Assembly (NCBI GenBank): GCA_016165875.1
Contig: JABBOT010000001.1
Coordinates: 36,945,011 to 37,009,010, forward strand
Direction: 5' to 3'
DNA from: Acanthopleura granulata
Taxonomy: Eukaryota > Mollusca > Polyplacophora > Chitonida > Chitonidae
Length of the DNA: 64,000 nucleotides
The position numbers and the translations under genes were made by a program. How positions within the stretch are numbered: the stretch's first letter is position 1; the number at the start of each line of letters is the position of its first letter. The notes beneath the pieces were generated by a model. That model was not told the DNA's origin and ran no database searches. It worked only from the letters and a program-made list of their open reading frames with translations. Shown in pieces: positions 48,831 to 62,900 of the stretch.

Positions 48831-50997
48831 ATACGAGTCTGCCATGCGCCAACACTGCAGACTCGTGGTGGAGGAGCTTCTTTGGTGTCGACGCATGCTT
48901 TCTGTGTTTACAGGATATATAGAGGGTTGGTTTGAACCAGAATTCATTTGTGTTCAGCTGATACCAGTTGTGGGAACCTGTACAGCTGTACATGCCGATT
49001 TATTGGCTGTGGTTTTGAAGGCTAACCATATAGGCACTGCCTATCCCCCAAACCCTGGGCCTCTTTTGACCAGCTAAAGTCAAAGAGCCATGTAGCTGGC
49101 TCAGTCGTCTAAAATATTATTTTTTGTTCAGCGCCCATAGACTCCCGCTTTACCCCTGAGGTCGGAGGTTTTCCAAAGAAGCTGTCGTTGATTCGGCTGC
49201 GATTTTAAGTTAGGGTGTTTGTCAGTCAAAGCCGATGGCTTACTCTGTGAGCTCAGAATTGTGACAGCCTTATACTTATTTCGTATATGTACGTAAGGAA
49301 TTCTATACGTATACCGCGTTAATCCTCACTCAGATAAAACAAAAAATAGTGTAAATTGAGCGGTGAGTGAATGTGAGATGTTTTATGCCAAATTGCGCAA
49401 TAACAAAACATCAACAACATGAGGTTAAAGTGACGTGAAAAAAATAAAAAACCAACAACAACAACAACATAACAAGACATGTAGGCCTCGTTTCCGCAAA
49501 AGGCCAACTCGTACACGTGCACTTTAACAGATTCAAAACCAAAACAAAACGTTGCCAGAGAGCACAGTCGTGTTGTACAAGTGCCCGGCCATGTTTGAGT
49601 TTAACGCTACTTGTGTGAAGGACCTATATGATACACAGTGACACCAAGCCACCCAGTATTTTCCTTGTCTAACTGATGTAAGCAACGCCAGTATAATATT
49701 CTGGTGATGTAATAGCATGTAGGACTACACTGCGGTTTTACCTTTTAAATGGCGGCGGCAGTGAACAAGAAAAGCGGACTGTCATTGAATGTTTATGTGA
49801 TGACCAAGGCTACTGGGTGCATATGTAGCGCTCTACGTGAGTCCGTCTTCTACACAGGACGAAACACGATGTAAAGCACAGGTGATTAGGCCTACTTAAC
49901 GGAGACGATTTGTAGAGGTTGCAAGAAACCGGCCATCACTTAATATAGGACGCGTTATGAAAATATCCTGCGAGGTGGACAGAGCTCACGTAGCGACCCT
50001 ACAGGTGAAGGTTGTCTTTGTCACGACTCCGAAAGGCAGACTGAAGCTCCGAACGGGAGACCACAGAGGATGTAAGCTATGCAATCTCTGGATATCGTGG
50101 CAGTGACGCGATCAACGTGTTGCCCCTCCATGTTGCAACACGTCATACATCCACTGGACATCCCGTCCTCCCGCTGGCCTTGTGATCCAGTCAACAGTTT
50201 GAAACACGCTCTAAAGGGATTGTACTCTTCATCTTCAAAAGAGGAAAACAAAAAGGGAGACATTTTTCCACGTCGAAAAAGAGGCTAATGAGTCGAACAG
50301 ATTACTAGTGACGTATATACCTTTGCCGGTGAGAGCTATACCACATCTGATACAGTACATCAACTTGCTGGCCTCATTTACATAGAAAGATTATAAAAAA
50401 GCTGATCAGAGCTACGGCTTTGGTATCTTGCCTTTTTGCTGTCTTGCTCTCTTCATCCCTGCATCCTGAGGTCAAGAGAACTACGGGCAATAAAGGGACT
50501 CTCATATGAGATTGGTCACTCATCATCAGATGGGACCGAAAAGGGAGATCTACCTAGTGATCACATTCTTACTCAGTGACTAGACCCGACCGTGAACAGT
50601 GGATACAAATTTCGGACAAGCTTGTGATCCCCTACCTACTATATTACGCCTGACCTGAATGCAAATTAACCAAAACAGGGGCAAAGCTAAATTTGATGTT
50701 CGCAAGGACGCTTGTTTTCAATACTTCACTGTTCCAGTGGGGTTTGAAGCACATCGCTGTGATAGGACGCTTTCCTGAAACTTTGATGAAACTCTCTGTC
50801 GAAGCTACATCATATTTCAGATATCTGTGGAACCAAAATCGTCCTTGTCTGCCACAAAGCATCAACTGAGGCAATCTAGGCTGTTGGCCGTTCCTATGGT
50901 GTGCTAAGTCGATCAACAGCGGAGGGAGCATACCTCTCAACGACTACGTGGTCACAACAGCTTCCTGTTTATAGCAAGCGGAATTTCTGCAGTTATC

Positions 50998-53900
50998 ATG
51001 AAGTTTCACATGTTCGCGTTGACGCTTTTTAGCGTGATTTCTAGAGGTGGGTGTTTTTTTGTTTTATTTTGATTCTGTGAGGGGAATGTATGGAAAAGAT
51101 AAAGGCAACTTGTATGCACATAAGTGTATGTGGTAAACTTGTGTTTAAAGAAATGTTTTGTGGGGGTATTGTGAGGATTTACGTCGATTTCAATATATGA
51201 ATGATTATGGCTTTACATCACATGGTATGATATGTATTATGACCATAATGTCTCTTCATTACGAGCTCTGTGGTCATACTCGATTTCTACGTTAATTACT
51301 ACTGTTACTGTAGCATTGAGCATTCTCAGAGGTATTCCTTCGTCAGGATCATATATCCTTGGAGAGAAAATTCCTCATGCTGCTGATGATCATTTGGGCA
51401 TTGATCATCCGTTATATTCCTTTGCTTGCTGTAGTAGTGTAAACGACTTCATTGATAACATATAATCCAACCCTTGACGAAATGTGTTTAAATACAGCTC
51501 TAACGCTTTCGTTATAGGAAATGTCTTGTATGCGTTACTCTGAGGAGTGTCTTTTTCAAGATTTGCCAAATTTACTCGGGTCATGCATGAACTTCCCGTT
51601 GTTAATTGAGTGAAATATTCTTGAAGACGGCACAAAACGTCTATTAAAAATGAATAAATATTATCTGTGGTTCTTCATTCAAAGAAACTAGTGTAGACCC
51701 CGTTGAAAATATTTGTGTCACAAACTATATCACTGTAACTAAGCCCTTTTAGGAGAGGTTGGTTTACGAACTCAGCATGTTGAAGATGAAAAAACCTCCA
51801 AGGTCGTTTGAAGATCGGAAAGATGTAGATTTTGCGTACAAACCCGGCATTTCGAAGGCTTTAGCCATTGAAAGGATCTGACAGGATGTCATTGCCTAAC
51901 GGCGCAATTTACTGACTCTCGACGCTGCGTTTCCTTTGGTTCTCAGCAACAGACCAGACAAATACGCAGTCTGTTCCACGGATAAAATCGACCGAATTTC
52001 CTATCGCTTATAGTTATACATGTTACTAAATTGTACACAGATTTCTGCTGAATGAAACAAACGCTGCATGCAATGGATCAGTTCACATACCTACTGTAGC
52101 AGGTTTCCTCGTGATAACTTCCCATAACATTTTGTTTCACGAACTTGTTCCCATACCCTCAAGGGGTAAAAAAGACTTTAGTAAGAAACTCGTTATAGTT
52201 GACCCAGAAGCCAACGTATATATACTGGTTGGTCAAAACCGCTGATGAAGTCTGTTGTGCTTGTAAATATTCTCAGGAAGGTGTTAACTCACTGCAGTAT
52301 GCAAATATCACACCATGTGCAAAATGACACAGTTATGAAAAGGGGATTCTTTAAACCATATCAGTGCGGAGACATTTTCCTTTTATTCCCTCAATATTTT
52401 TGTAATCTCTTCCTAAAGCATCTCATCCATTGCGTATATATTCAGTTGTATCTTGAAAGTTTTTCTTATTTGATTGTTTTTTTTTTCACACTGCATGCAT
52501 TTTTTTTCACTCTCTGGGCGTTTTTCACTCTGCATGTATTTTTTCACTGTTATGATCCGGTTTATGGATTGAGAAAAACGACCAAGTCTTGGGTGAAAGT
52601 ACCGCAGAGGGTACCTGATCAACTCCCAAGACTGCTACCGTATAATCATTGCAAACATAAACACATCTGTTTGGCACAATTTCAACCTTGTGTTGTCGAC
52701 CAAATTGTAATTTACTAAACTACATTTTATGTGCAGTATAGGTAACTTTTTAATTCGATGTGAAATTCGTTGGTGTTTAATAGCGTTCTCTAGAATGTTT
52801 CACTCAGAAGACGGCGACCAGCTTTATGGATGGAGAAAGCCGGAGTATTAGCGTAGCTGGGTAATGAAAACAGATATGGGCATTGAATATCTTTGAGCTA
52901 ACCTTTCGAAAATAACTATTGGAGTCTCCGTGGCTCAGTTGGTTAACGCACTAACGCAGTGCAATGACCCAGGAGCCTTCCACCAATGCCGTCGCTGTGA
53001 GTTCAAGTTGAGTTCTTGCTTCCTTCCTCTCCGACCGCACGTGGGAAGATCTGCCAGTAGCCTGTAGATGGTCGAGTGTTTGCCCTGGGTTCTGCCCGGT
53101 TTCCTCCCATCATAATGCTGGCTGCCGTCGTATAATTGAAATAGTGTTGAGTACGAAAATGAATAAAATAACTATCAAATCGATGCATAATCCATGAAGG
53201 GAACCCAGTTTTTTCTGTGATGAGAAAATCCCTAGATAAAATCGCAGATTTCCGTATCCGTCGTAAAAAATGTTGTAAGAAAAAAAAAGAAAGACTACTG
53301 CCGGTATAGGATCTTCCTGGTGATCCAAATCTGCATTTACTTCCGGAAAGTACCGGACGTTGACTGCATTCTGTATAATCCGATCATGATATCTGCAGGT
53401 TTAACTGGCGGTACTGTACCGGCCTTTCCTCCAGCAGCTGCAGGTAGGAAGAGAAGATTTATGTAAATTCATACAGCCACTTGCGTTCATTTTTTGTGTG
53501 GTTGAATCATGTGTTAAACTGTATACAAGTACCTCGAGGCCACATAGCTCATTGTTTGTGGCCACAAGAGCCATGTATGGCGTGTCTTGTTACGGTCTGT
53601 CACTATGTTAAGGTTTCTGTCTTAAAATTCAACAGTAATGAAATAGTTGCTTCCCACAAATTGACTCGCTCTCTGACAATGACTGCAATGTTCACTTGAC
53701 GTATATGTGCACAAGTTGAACGACCACATGTCTACCTCTGCGTAACTGTGTAATGGCTTCGCTTTGTTACTAGCAACATTATTATGTAAAATTTTGATAT
53801 TTTTATGACTTGAAATGCAGCTTAAATTGAAGTTAGACATCAGGCGTGGAGATATTATAACGATCATTACATATGCTTCAAAGGATATGTGGCTACCGTA

Positions 53901-56900
53901 TATATGGCATATCTCCTATACTTTGTGGCCGCCTCACTGCCTCGAGGTTCCTCTATCTCTCTTGGCCTTATCCAGTTTTACTAAGCCTTACACTGATAGT
54001 CAAGAGTTATATTTAGTGTTAGAACTGGCCCAAACTCTACCTGACCACAGACGTATAAGAGAAAGGATTCTTCAGTACCCCGTTAAACAACTAAAACTAA
54101 ACAAAACCACAGATAAATGTATATTTGAAACTAATTTTGATTTATTTATTTGATTGTTGGTTTACGCCGTGCTCAAGAATATTTCACTTATACGACGGCG
54201 GCCTGCAATCTGGTGGGTAGAAACCGTTCGGAGCCCGGGTGAAAGACATTATTACCTACAGTTTCCAAATGATCACAATGAGACTTTGTAGCTATTTCTG
54301 ACCCAGTCTGCTTTAAAACCACTGACAATGTCAAAATTTTCAACTCCAGTCGAGCATAAGCCCTTTCCTCTTTGATAATCAACCGTGTGAATGAAATTTT
54401 CCTCAGTATACAGTCTGGTTATCATGACTGAACTGACAGGCTTCGCATGAAACCCAGAAGTGTGCCCACGCCTTCCTATCATTATACTTGGGCTTCTTGT
54501 TCAGTGGCTGTCTGGGTCTTGTGATCTTTGTCAGAACTTAAGTCACTCGCAGACCTTAACATAGTGCTCGGCTCCATATTGTTTTAGCCTTACAGTCGAA
54601 TCCCGCACTGTCCAGTAAGCATGATAGCCATTTTATCAGGAAAAAAGTTTCTGTGGATAACTTTTAAACGTCTGTTTTCCAGCAGTTACTCAGCAACATT
54701 GCAAATGGCACATATATATGTGCTGTTTGTTTTAATTTCGCTGTGTCCACATGTACAATTTTGATAATCCATCTTAATTTTACAATGCCATACCTGTTAT
54801 CTAATGTTTCGAGTGTGACCTTTGCCGCCCCTCTGATTTTGACAACGTTAATGTTTTCTTATAGGGTGGTCCTACTCTTCCGGAGCGCCCTACTCCACGT
54901 GTATTTCGCAGTTCCCGAATCACTACGCCGAGGCGTTGACATCACAGAGTCCCTTTACCATCCGGGTCCGTGAGTTTCGCTACTCCCCTGGGCAGGTCAT
55001 CTCACGTGAGTATAAAATATACACTGTAAGACTGCAGCATTGGGAGTAAAATCCGAACAGCGACGACAACAGGATAGCCGACAGTACCTCAGTTAGTATT
55101 TTACTCTAAGCTGTTTATGTAAATCTTCAAATATCATCAAATTAGTTGATCAACTAGTACCATGCATAGCTTCATCAGAGCTAGATAAAAGGAAAGAATT
55201 TTTTGACATAGCATAGTTATAAAGATCTAAACAACAAGCGATATTCCGTTAAACCAAAGTTTTTTTCTATTTTTTCACTGCCCTAAGACCTAAGTTTCAA
55301 ACGAGATTCACTGAAATGGCATGATAACTTTTCCAGACACGATGGTAACAAAATAACAGACGAAACTCCCAACCCCAATATTGATCTTAATCTAAGTCAA
55401 ACTTGGATGGTACTTGGATGCTACTCCCGCGCGTTGGTGTTACCCTGAACATTTTGGGAATATAGCTATTAAGCTCAACAAACAACTATGAGAGAAAATC
55501 TGACGGTTTCTTAATTACCGATATAAATTGGAACAAAATGGCGCCTGTCGTGAATGTTCATGTGTCCACTTTTAAGGCGTAAGGCGCTGCTGTTATTACA
55601 TCAGAGCCACAGTGTATTATCTTCCTGTGTTGTAGTTGACGTTTCGGGAGCACGGTCGTTCACGGGCCTGTCTCTGCGCGCCCGCCGGGTGAAGGGAGAC
55701 ACTGAGGAGATACTGGGGACCTTCGTGTCCTTTCCGTCCGAACTGGTCCAGGCTCACAACTGTTTGGGAGGAAATAAGGTACCTGTTCAATCCGGCCACT
55801 GTGTGAAACCGGGCCGCCACCGAGGAACGTGACACGAAAGGGAAATAACGTGTTCGTGTCAGCATCTGAATGAGGGCTGTATTACATAGAACTGACTCCC
55901 GTAAAACATGATGTTTACAATACGAACCTATAGGCATACATGTAAATGATAGATAGTTGTCTTGGGAATTGAATAACTACAAATGTACGACACAGGGGCA
56001 ATTGACGCAATATGAAATTCCACGCGCACATATACGTGATAATTTAAACTCATATGTAGGCCTGTAAAACTTGAACGCGTTCTTCAGTTGCAGGGTTAAC
56101 CTGCGGTTAAGACTCCGCTAAGGTCGTCTAAAATTGGTCCGTGTATTGAGAGTAGGCTTTAAGTCTGAGGGTTTGCCAGATACCTGGCGAGGTGCTGTTG
56201 TTTTACCAGGCTCTGCCAGGTATGAATCTGACCCACCTCATATCAGAGAAACATTCTTCATACGAATACGAATGAACCACTGTTATGTATTCAAACAGAT
56301 TATGCCGGTTTCCAAAAATTAAAAAAAAAAAGTGTTATTAAGCAGTATACATTTTATACATGGACCATTTTCCGAACACGGGACATATAGGTTTTCTGAC
56401 TGAAAGATTGTTGTGTATCGGCTTATTCGAGAGCTTTTCACTTTGGCTGTCAGTTTAATGGCTGGAGGAAACGGGATTGGAGTGGTTAAACCACTGACCT
56501 CAGGCAGGCTGTCTAACTTTCCCCAATGTGACGCGAACAGAATGACATGCATATAAAAGAGAATCTTGTAATGAGTCTATCTGTTTTATTTCAGAACCTC
56601 ATAACTCACAGAAACCACCGTTCCAAATCAAACGTTACTCTGGCCTGGAAAGCTCCTGACTATGCTGCCGGGGATATTATGTTTACGTAAGGAAATATTT
56701 ATATTTTCCCATATTGGATATAAAGTTTAGACTATGGCATACCCATACATAGCTGTTTGTTTGTTTGTTTATTTGCATTTTGTCGGACAAAAGCTCTGTC
56801 GTGTGACATATAATCTGATGGACAATAATTATAGCTATTATTTCAGCGAACACATTTTTCTTCTGAACTGCATGTATGTTTTTTGCATGAATATTTCCAA

Positions 56901-59900
56901 CATCCATGTCTTTTTGTACTGTTACTGTGTGTTTCCATTACAGTGCTTGCCGTTTCTGATGAATACTGTCTTTATCCACTATTATTTCCCTGCAGAGCCA
57001 CCGTGGTGGTGTCGTTCACACAGTTCTGGGTTCATATTCTGTCACAACCGGTCCGCGATGCCAGCGGCTCGGGAGATCTTGGGAACCTAGAGAAAGTAAG
57101 TTTTCCAGAAAAAAAATTGCAATTGATTGTTTCACTGATTGACTCTCTTCAAGCCCCACCTTTAATTAGAGATTAGTTTATATCTAGACGTGCAGTACAT
57201 AATAATGTATTTCCTAATTTATTTATTTATTTGATTGGAGTTTTACGCCGTCTCAAGATTATTTCCGTTACACGACGGCAACTAGTACTATGGTGGGAGG
57301 ATAACGGGTAGAGCCCTAGGAAAACCCACACCCAGGCATGGGCAGGAGGCGGGCAGACCTTCCCACAAACGACTGGAGAGGAGGCTTGTAGGAGCTTCTT
57401 AACGTCGAACTGAAAACATTTCACTTATATACGATTTTTGAGATGAGAAAACTGGACAAAGCCCAGAAGAAGAAACCAGATATATAGTTAAAAAATTCTT
57501 CTAGTCCAAACCAGAGCGATGTGAATTTGATATGAATTTAACACAGGCTAGGAACACTTCGGTCACATTCAACTTCGAGGAAGAATGTGGCACGGTCAAA
57601 GGTTGCTTCCTCCACCCGGATACCTGCACCGGAAGTGATTGCGTAGCAGCTGTCAGTTATCAGATGGACGGGAATTACGTCCATTTTGAGATGATGGGCG
57701 TGTCTGAGGGTTGGATGGCGCTAGGGTTGTCTGAAGACAGGAATATGGTAAGTTGAAAGGATTTATGTCCATTTTGGGACGATGGGTATGTCTGAAGGCT
57801 AGATGGATCTAGGGTTTGCCTGAAGATAGGAGTACCGTGAGATAAAGTCGGACAAATAGCAAATCCAAAGCTGCGTGTCAATCTACACTTTCACACCTTG
57901 CACCTATGTAACCGTGGATAAAGTGGAAGCATAAATTACCCACCAATTTCATCCACCGCTTTCTTTTATTCGGCATATGTTGTTCGAAGTGAAATCTATC
58001 GCAAGTATGAAGGCATGTGAAATAATACATGTCAAATTATTTTTAATATGACACACACGCATTCAAATATTAACCTTCTGATCTGGAATTGTACTTTATT
58101 CAATACGCTGTTGAAGTATTCATGATGAATAATGATATAAACCCTAGCCTCGACACCCAACTCTTCGTTCTCCTTGGTTTACTAAAACACCATTCGTGCC
58201 CTTGTGTATTTCAAACAGGGTGACGATGATGTCATTTTGTGCAGCGTTCAGAAAAGTCGAGTTTCTATACAACACGGCTACAACCCGGCTTACTATTATG
58301 AGCGTCAATACACGGTAAGGAGACCATCAAACTCAACTGGTCTTGTGGATAATATTAGTTAGTAAGAAAATATTCAAAACGTCAGAAAAGCCTTTTTAAT
58401 GATCAGAAATATCAATCCTGGCTTACAGAGATATCACATATAGTTTTAGCCTTTTTAAAGTTTCTTTATTCCATTTTTAAGTTCAGTTCAACCTGCTGAA
58501 TATGGCATGGTAATGTTATATCCCAGACTGAACCACAGGTACAGATGAACCACAAATAAACGTTGATGCAACATCATATGATTGTCCCTTTGTCAATTGT
58601 AGGCAGGAATTAAAAATATGGAAACAATGGAAAAGGATGGCACAGTCTACTGCAGATTTTCTCGTCCTGTAGAAATGACCTCAATATTCGTGACGCCTAA
58701 CACCAACCCAGCCGAAATCACCGAAAAGGTCTTTGACCTTCGTCGTGACTGGTATGTCCTGTTAGCCTGGGGATATACCTTTGATGGTAAGGATCTGTTA
58801 TATATGCATAAACTTTTAAGTTTTCATCCTGTATGGCTACATGTAGTTCGTTTCCAAATTTGTAGATCATATAGGTGTCTGTAGTTAGTAACTTCTAAAG
58901 GAAATACACCCAGACCTCGAACAAAAAAGAACTCCAATCCTAGATTTTGCTTTTTGGTAGGAATTTGTCAAGCTTTGATATAAAGAAAAATAAGACCGCA
59001 AAACATGTTTTTCATTACAAACGTAGTAGACTAACAATTACCGACCAGTATAGAAACGGGTCATTGCCGAATTGTTAAAATTCACACATACCTTTCAATC
59101 AAGAAATCTCACAAGACGTGGATTCATTATATGCTCGGGCAAGGAATTTCCAAGATTCTATTCAGAGCCTCGATGGCAATAAGTGGTCGAACTACCATGC
59201 GAGAGTACAGAAACATTTCTATGGCTGTTACAGTTACACGAACACTTTCTAAAGAGAGGTCAAGATGTATAAAAAAAATTTGAAGAATTGGTGTATGTCA
59301 CACTTGTAAATGTTCGCCAGTATAACTTGGTGGTTTATTCCTGGCACCCGGTTTCCTTCACCCTGTCCGTCATGTTATAAGTGAAAAAGTTCTTGAGTGT
59401 GGTAAACAATAATCAATAAAATATGGAAGCGGCCATCCGTGCTTTCGCCCTTTCTAGTGATCATTTAGATCTGAAAATAAGGCGAGGGGACGAAACAACG
59501 ACAGGACGAAACAAAGTGCGAGGCAAAAGTTTTGTCACCTCGCTGTTTTGTACTTTCCCATCGCCCTTTCGTACTTTTATTTCGCTCTTTCGTTCTTTCG
59601 AGTTTTGTTTCATGTAAAAACACAAAAGAGCGAAACGGCGAAAGTGCGAGACTGTGCACAGCGACTTACAAGCCGAAGGCAAAAGGACGAAAGGGCGAGA
59701 TTTGGTGGAATCTCTTAGTTGTTTCTCTTCGAACCTTTCGTTGTTTCCCCCCTTTGTTCTTTCGAGTTTTCCTTCATGTAAAATCACAAAAGAGCGAAAC
59801 AACGAAAGTGCCGGATCCCACAAACCTCGTTGTTTTGCCGCGCACTTCCTTACTTTCGCCTCTCCCTTTCGCACTTTTGTGTCCTCCTTTCGTTGTTTCG

Positions 59901-62900
59901 TCCTTTCACACTATTTTGTGGTCTAAATAATCACTATTATTATCACCGTTATCGGCTTCCATAATTAAAAAATAAAGCGAACATACTTTTTCAAGCTGAT
60001 CCCAGTCACAAAAAGAAACCTCTTCGCACACAGGTGTAGATGCGATCAACAAACACGGAGAGTTACCGGTCATGACGACAGAGAAGGTGAACTTCAAGGA
60101 ATTCGCCGTACAGAGAGGGCGGTCCGTGTCTGTGGCATTGCAAGCTCATGGTAAGATAACCTCGTTTGTTGTGGTTTATATACGGACGTTAATACCAGAA
60201 CGGAATAAAAATATTTCGACACTGCACTTTAACACGCAGTGAGTCCTATTGTTTTGTTAATATATGGCGCAGTTTATAAGCGATGAAGATAATGATTTAA
60301 CGTCCTCATTGTCGGACGTTTCGGGGGTTGGGAGCGGTGGGATGGAACTTCCGCAAGTGAAAGTAGATTTCAAATCATGCTCTTCACGCTTTTGTAGTAA
60401 AGCATTCCTTTTCTTGATCTATCCGTTTGCTCGCTCATGCGATGATATTTAACTCGGGACTTAACCAGTTTTAAAGGAACTCTCGTACATATTTAAGATC
60501 ATATCTAAGTGAACTAGTTATCGTCTTATCCGCGGAATAAATGTTCTATTTATTACATGGACAGCCATTATGTTATTCAACATGAAGAAATACATACCTA
60601 TTGGGAACTTATAGATGAACTAATGTGGATTTCGAGTGATTATTTGCACATCTTCAAAACCAACTACCATTGTTTCGGTTTTAGGCTGCTTTATGATACT
60701 AGCTTGGATGCTGTTCGCCAGTCTGGCTATGGTCGTTTCAAGAAACTTCCGCGAAGGATTTGGGGCCAAGGAAATCTTTAGTGTTAAAGTATGGTTCCAG
60801 GTATGTTATGCAAGCAGAGGAAAGTTAAGTTCAATAGCTGGTCTCAATGGCTGTGTATCAAAGTTTCATATTTTGTTTTTACGGGCTTACTGAACCAGAA
60901 ATCGCTCTTCTTTAAACCTCAGTTCAACATTTTGAGTTTACAGTGCATGTACCAGTTTGGATCCGTTCATCACCTGGAGATTTTTCAATCCATTTTCCTT
61001 CTCATCGTCCTTTCTCACAAAGGGAAAATATTTGACATTTAACATTTTCAAACCTAGTCTAATGAAGTTCCTAATGATCAAACCCTTCTTCACGTTCATA
61101 TCCCTTTACAGTTTCACCGCTTCGCTGCTTTCCTCGCCCTTGGATTCACCATTCTGGGGTTTGTCGTTATTTTCGCCGGGGTGCGTCGATTTTCACAGGT
61201 AATGTATGCTTCTTATACTCGGTGAACAATCATAAGATTTTACATCTGAAACGCTTCCAGCCTAAAATTATGCCGTAAAATGTATGTGATCTTTTTTCAT
61301 TCCTGACTTGGTGATTTCGATTTATGGGCAGACTAGTGACGTGTAGTACTTATGTAATAACGAGCTCTGCCCTGTTTCCCCCAACCATAACCCTGGCTGC
61401 CGTCGTATAAGTGAAATATTCTTGAGTACGTCGCTAAATACCAGTGAAGTAAATAAATAAATGAATACAAGAGAACTCCGGTCAGTCCGGCTTCAAAAGC
61501 CTCTCTTGCTCTGGGTGATATACTAGTACCTCTTGGCTTTAAATGTCAAACGAATAATTATTATACTAAAAGAAGAAGGTGGACCTAGAATGAACTACCA
61601 ATATCATTTTGCTTATGTGCGAATAATTTGCTATGAAATGCTATCATAGGATAGTAAGTTTAGTCTAAACGGTGCTCTTTCCAATGGTTGACCATTTTAC
61701 AGGCAGCCCCAGGGCACGCTATCCTAGGTATTATTATAACAGCCTCAGCTTTTGGCCAGCTCATCATGGGACTTTTCCGACCAGCCCCACACGCCCCCTA
61801 TCGGCCTTGTTTTCTTTGGTTGCACAGGATTCTCGGAAAAGTCACTCATATATTAGCAGGTGAGTGTTTTGAAAACTGTCCCGTAGAAAGTAGTGTGTTA
61901 TTCCACAGTTTCAAGTTAAGAGGTTTTTCGGTTACCTGGTTAAGATATATAAGTGAAAAATTCTTCAGCAATGCCACATAAACATTAAGTAAATCATTTC
62001 CCCGAGCATCCGTTGATGAGAACTGATCAGCGTTTAATTGCATTAGTTAGTCGCAAGGAGGAAAGCTTTTACATCACGAAACAGACAATTTGCTTTTTCC
62101 TTTCAGCGGTGGAATTTATCCTGGCGTTCAAGATAGAGTTATTCCCCCTTGCCATGAGGGAATTCGGTTTACCCGTGATCGTTGTATGGATCGTGGCTCA
62201 GATTATCTGGGAAATCGGCTTAGATATCTACAGATGCATCGTTGAAAGTAAGTATACGCCAGTATGTTAAGGACTCGCGGCCCTGCAGCTACAACTCGGT
62301 CTTAGCCGTCTGATAAATGTATTAACAGCTGTTTCTCAGATTATACAGATCCACTGATATGATATGGAACTAAAAGGCCAGCGTCCAAAACATGTCCAAA
62401 AAAAAAAAGCAAAAAAAAAAAAAAAAAAAAACAAAACACTACACTCATGCGTACTTAATGGCAGGAGGAATGTAGATATCACTGAAGATATCCAATTACA
62501 TGCTGTAGGAAATTGTTGGATACACATAAATCTTCTCTACTTCTATGGTATCATGCCAGCATGGCGTGACTGGGAGGGGTTGCTTATCTGGTGTCATGTA
62601 AGCATACTATGACTGGGCGCGGTGTCATGTGAGATGTCTTCAGCAGTTCCTGTGATGGTAATAAAACTGAGACGGGCTTGTTACATGGTCATACCATCGT
62701 GATGGCTGCAATAATGTTGAAAACGGCTACCACAATGAAAGTGGTATTACATTCAGAACTCACAGTACAAATCGTCAACAAATCTTTTTTCACCACAGGA
62801 AGAGACATCCGGTCGTTCGTGCTCTCCAGTCAGATGCAGCTAGACGAGAAGTCACTAGCCAAGCCCACGACTATGCTCACTGCGTTATTCGTCATCTACT

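Larger units (their letters stand above)
42159..50997. other. 3' UTR of FRRS1-like gene 1 and intergenic region
   Basis: The first 1.3 kb is the probable 3' UTR of FRRS1-like gene 1, ending near an AATAAA at 43423-43428. The rest has no supportable exon. The longest open frame, 234 codons on the minus strand at 46190-46894, has no domain and runs through CA-repeat sequence. Also seen are polyA/GAAA runs (46902-46950), SINE tail fragments (47237-47290, 47733-47795) and a truncated SINE (48655-48830). The promoter of FRRS1-like gene 2 would lie at the right edge, but I see no convincing core element. Confidence 0.6.

Noticed and set aside
48844..49077. 77-codon open frame after a SINE
   Set aside because: No homology recognised, no splice support, and it begins directly at the end of a repeat.
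59423..59930. Several overlapping open frames of 60-137 codons on both strands
   Set aside because: All arise from the CGAAAG/CTTTCG repeat content of one element; no frame has a conserved protein pattern.
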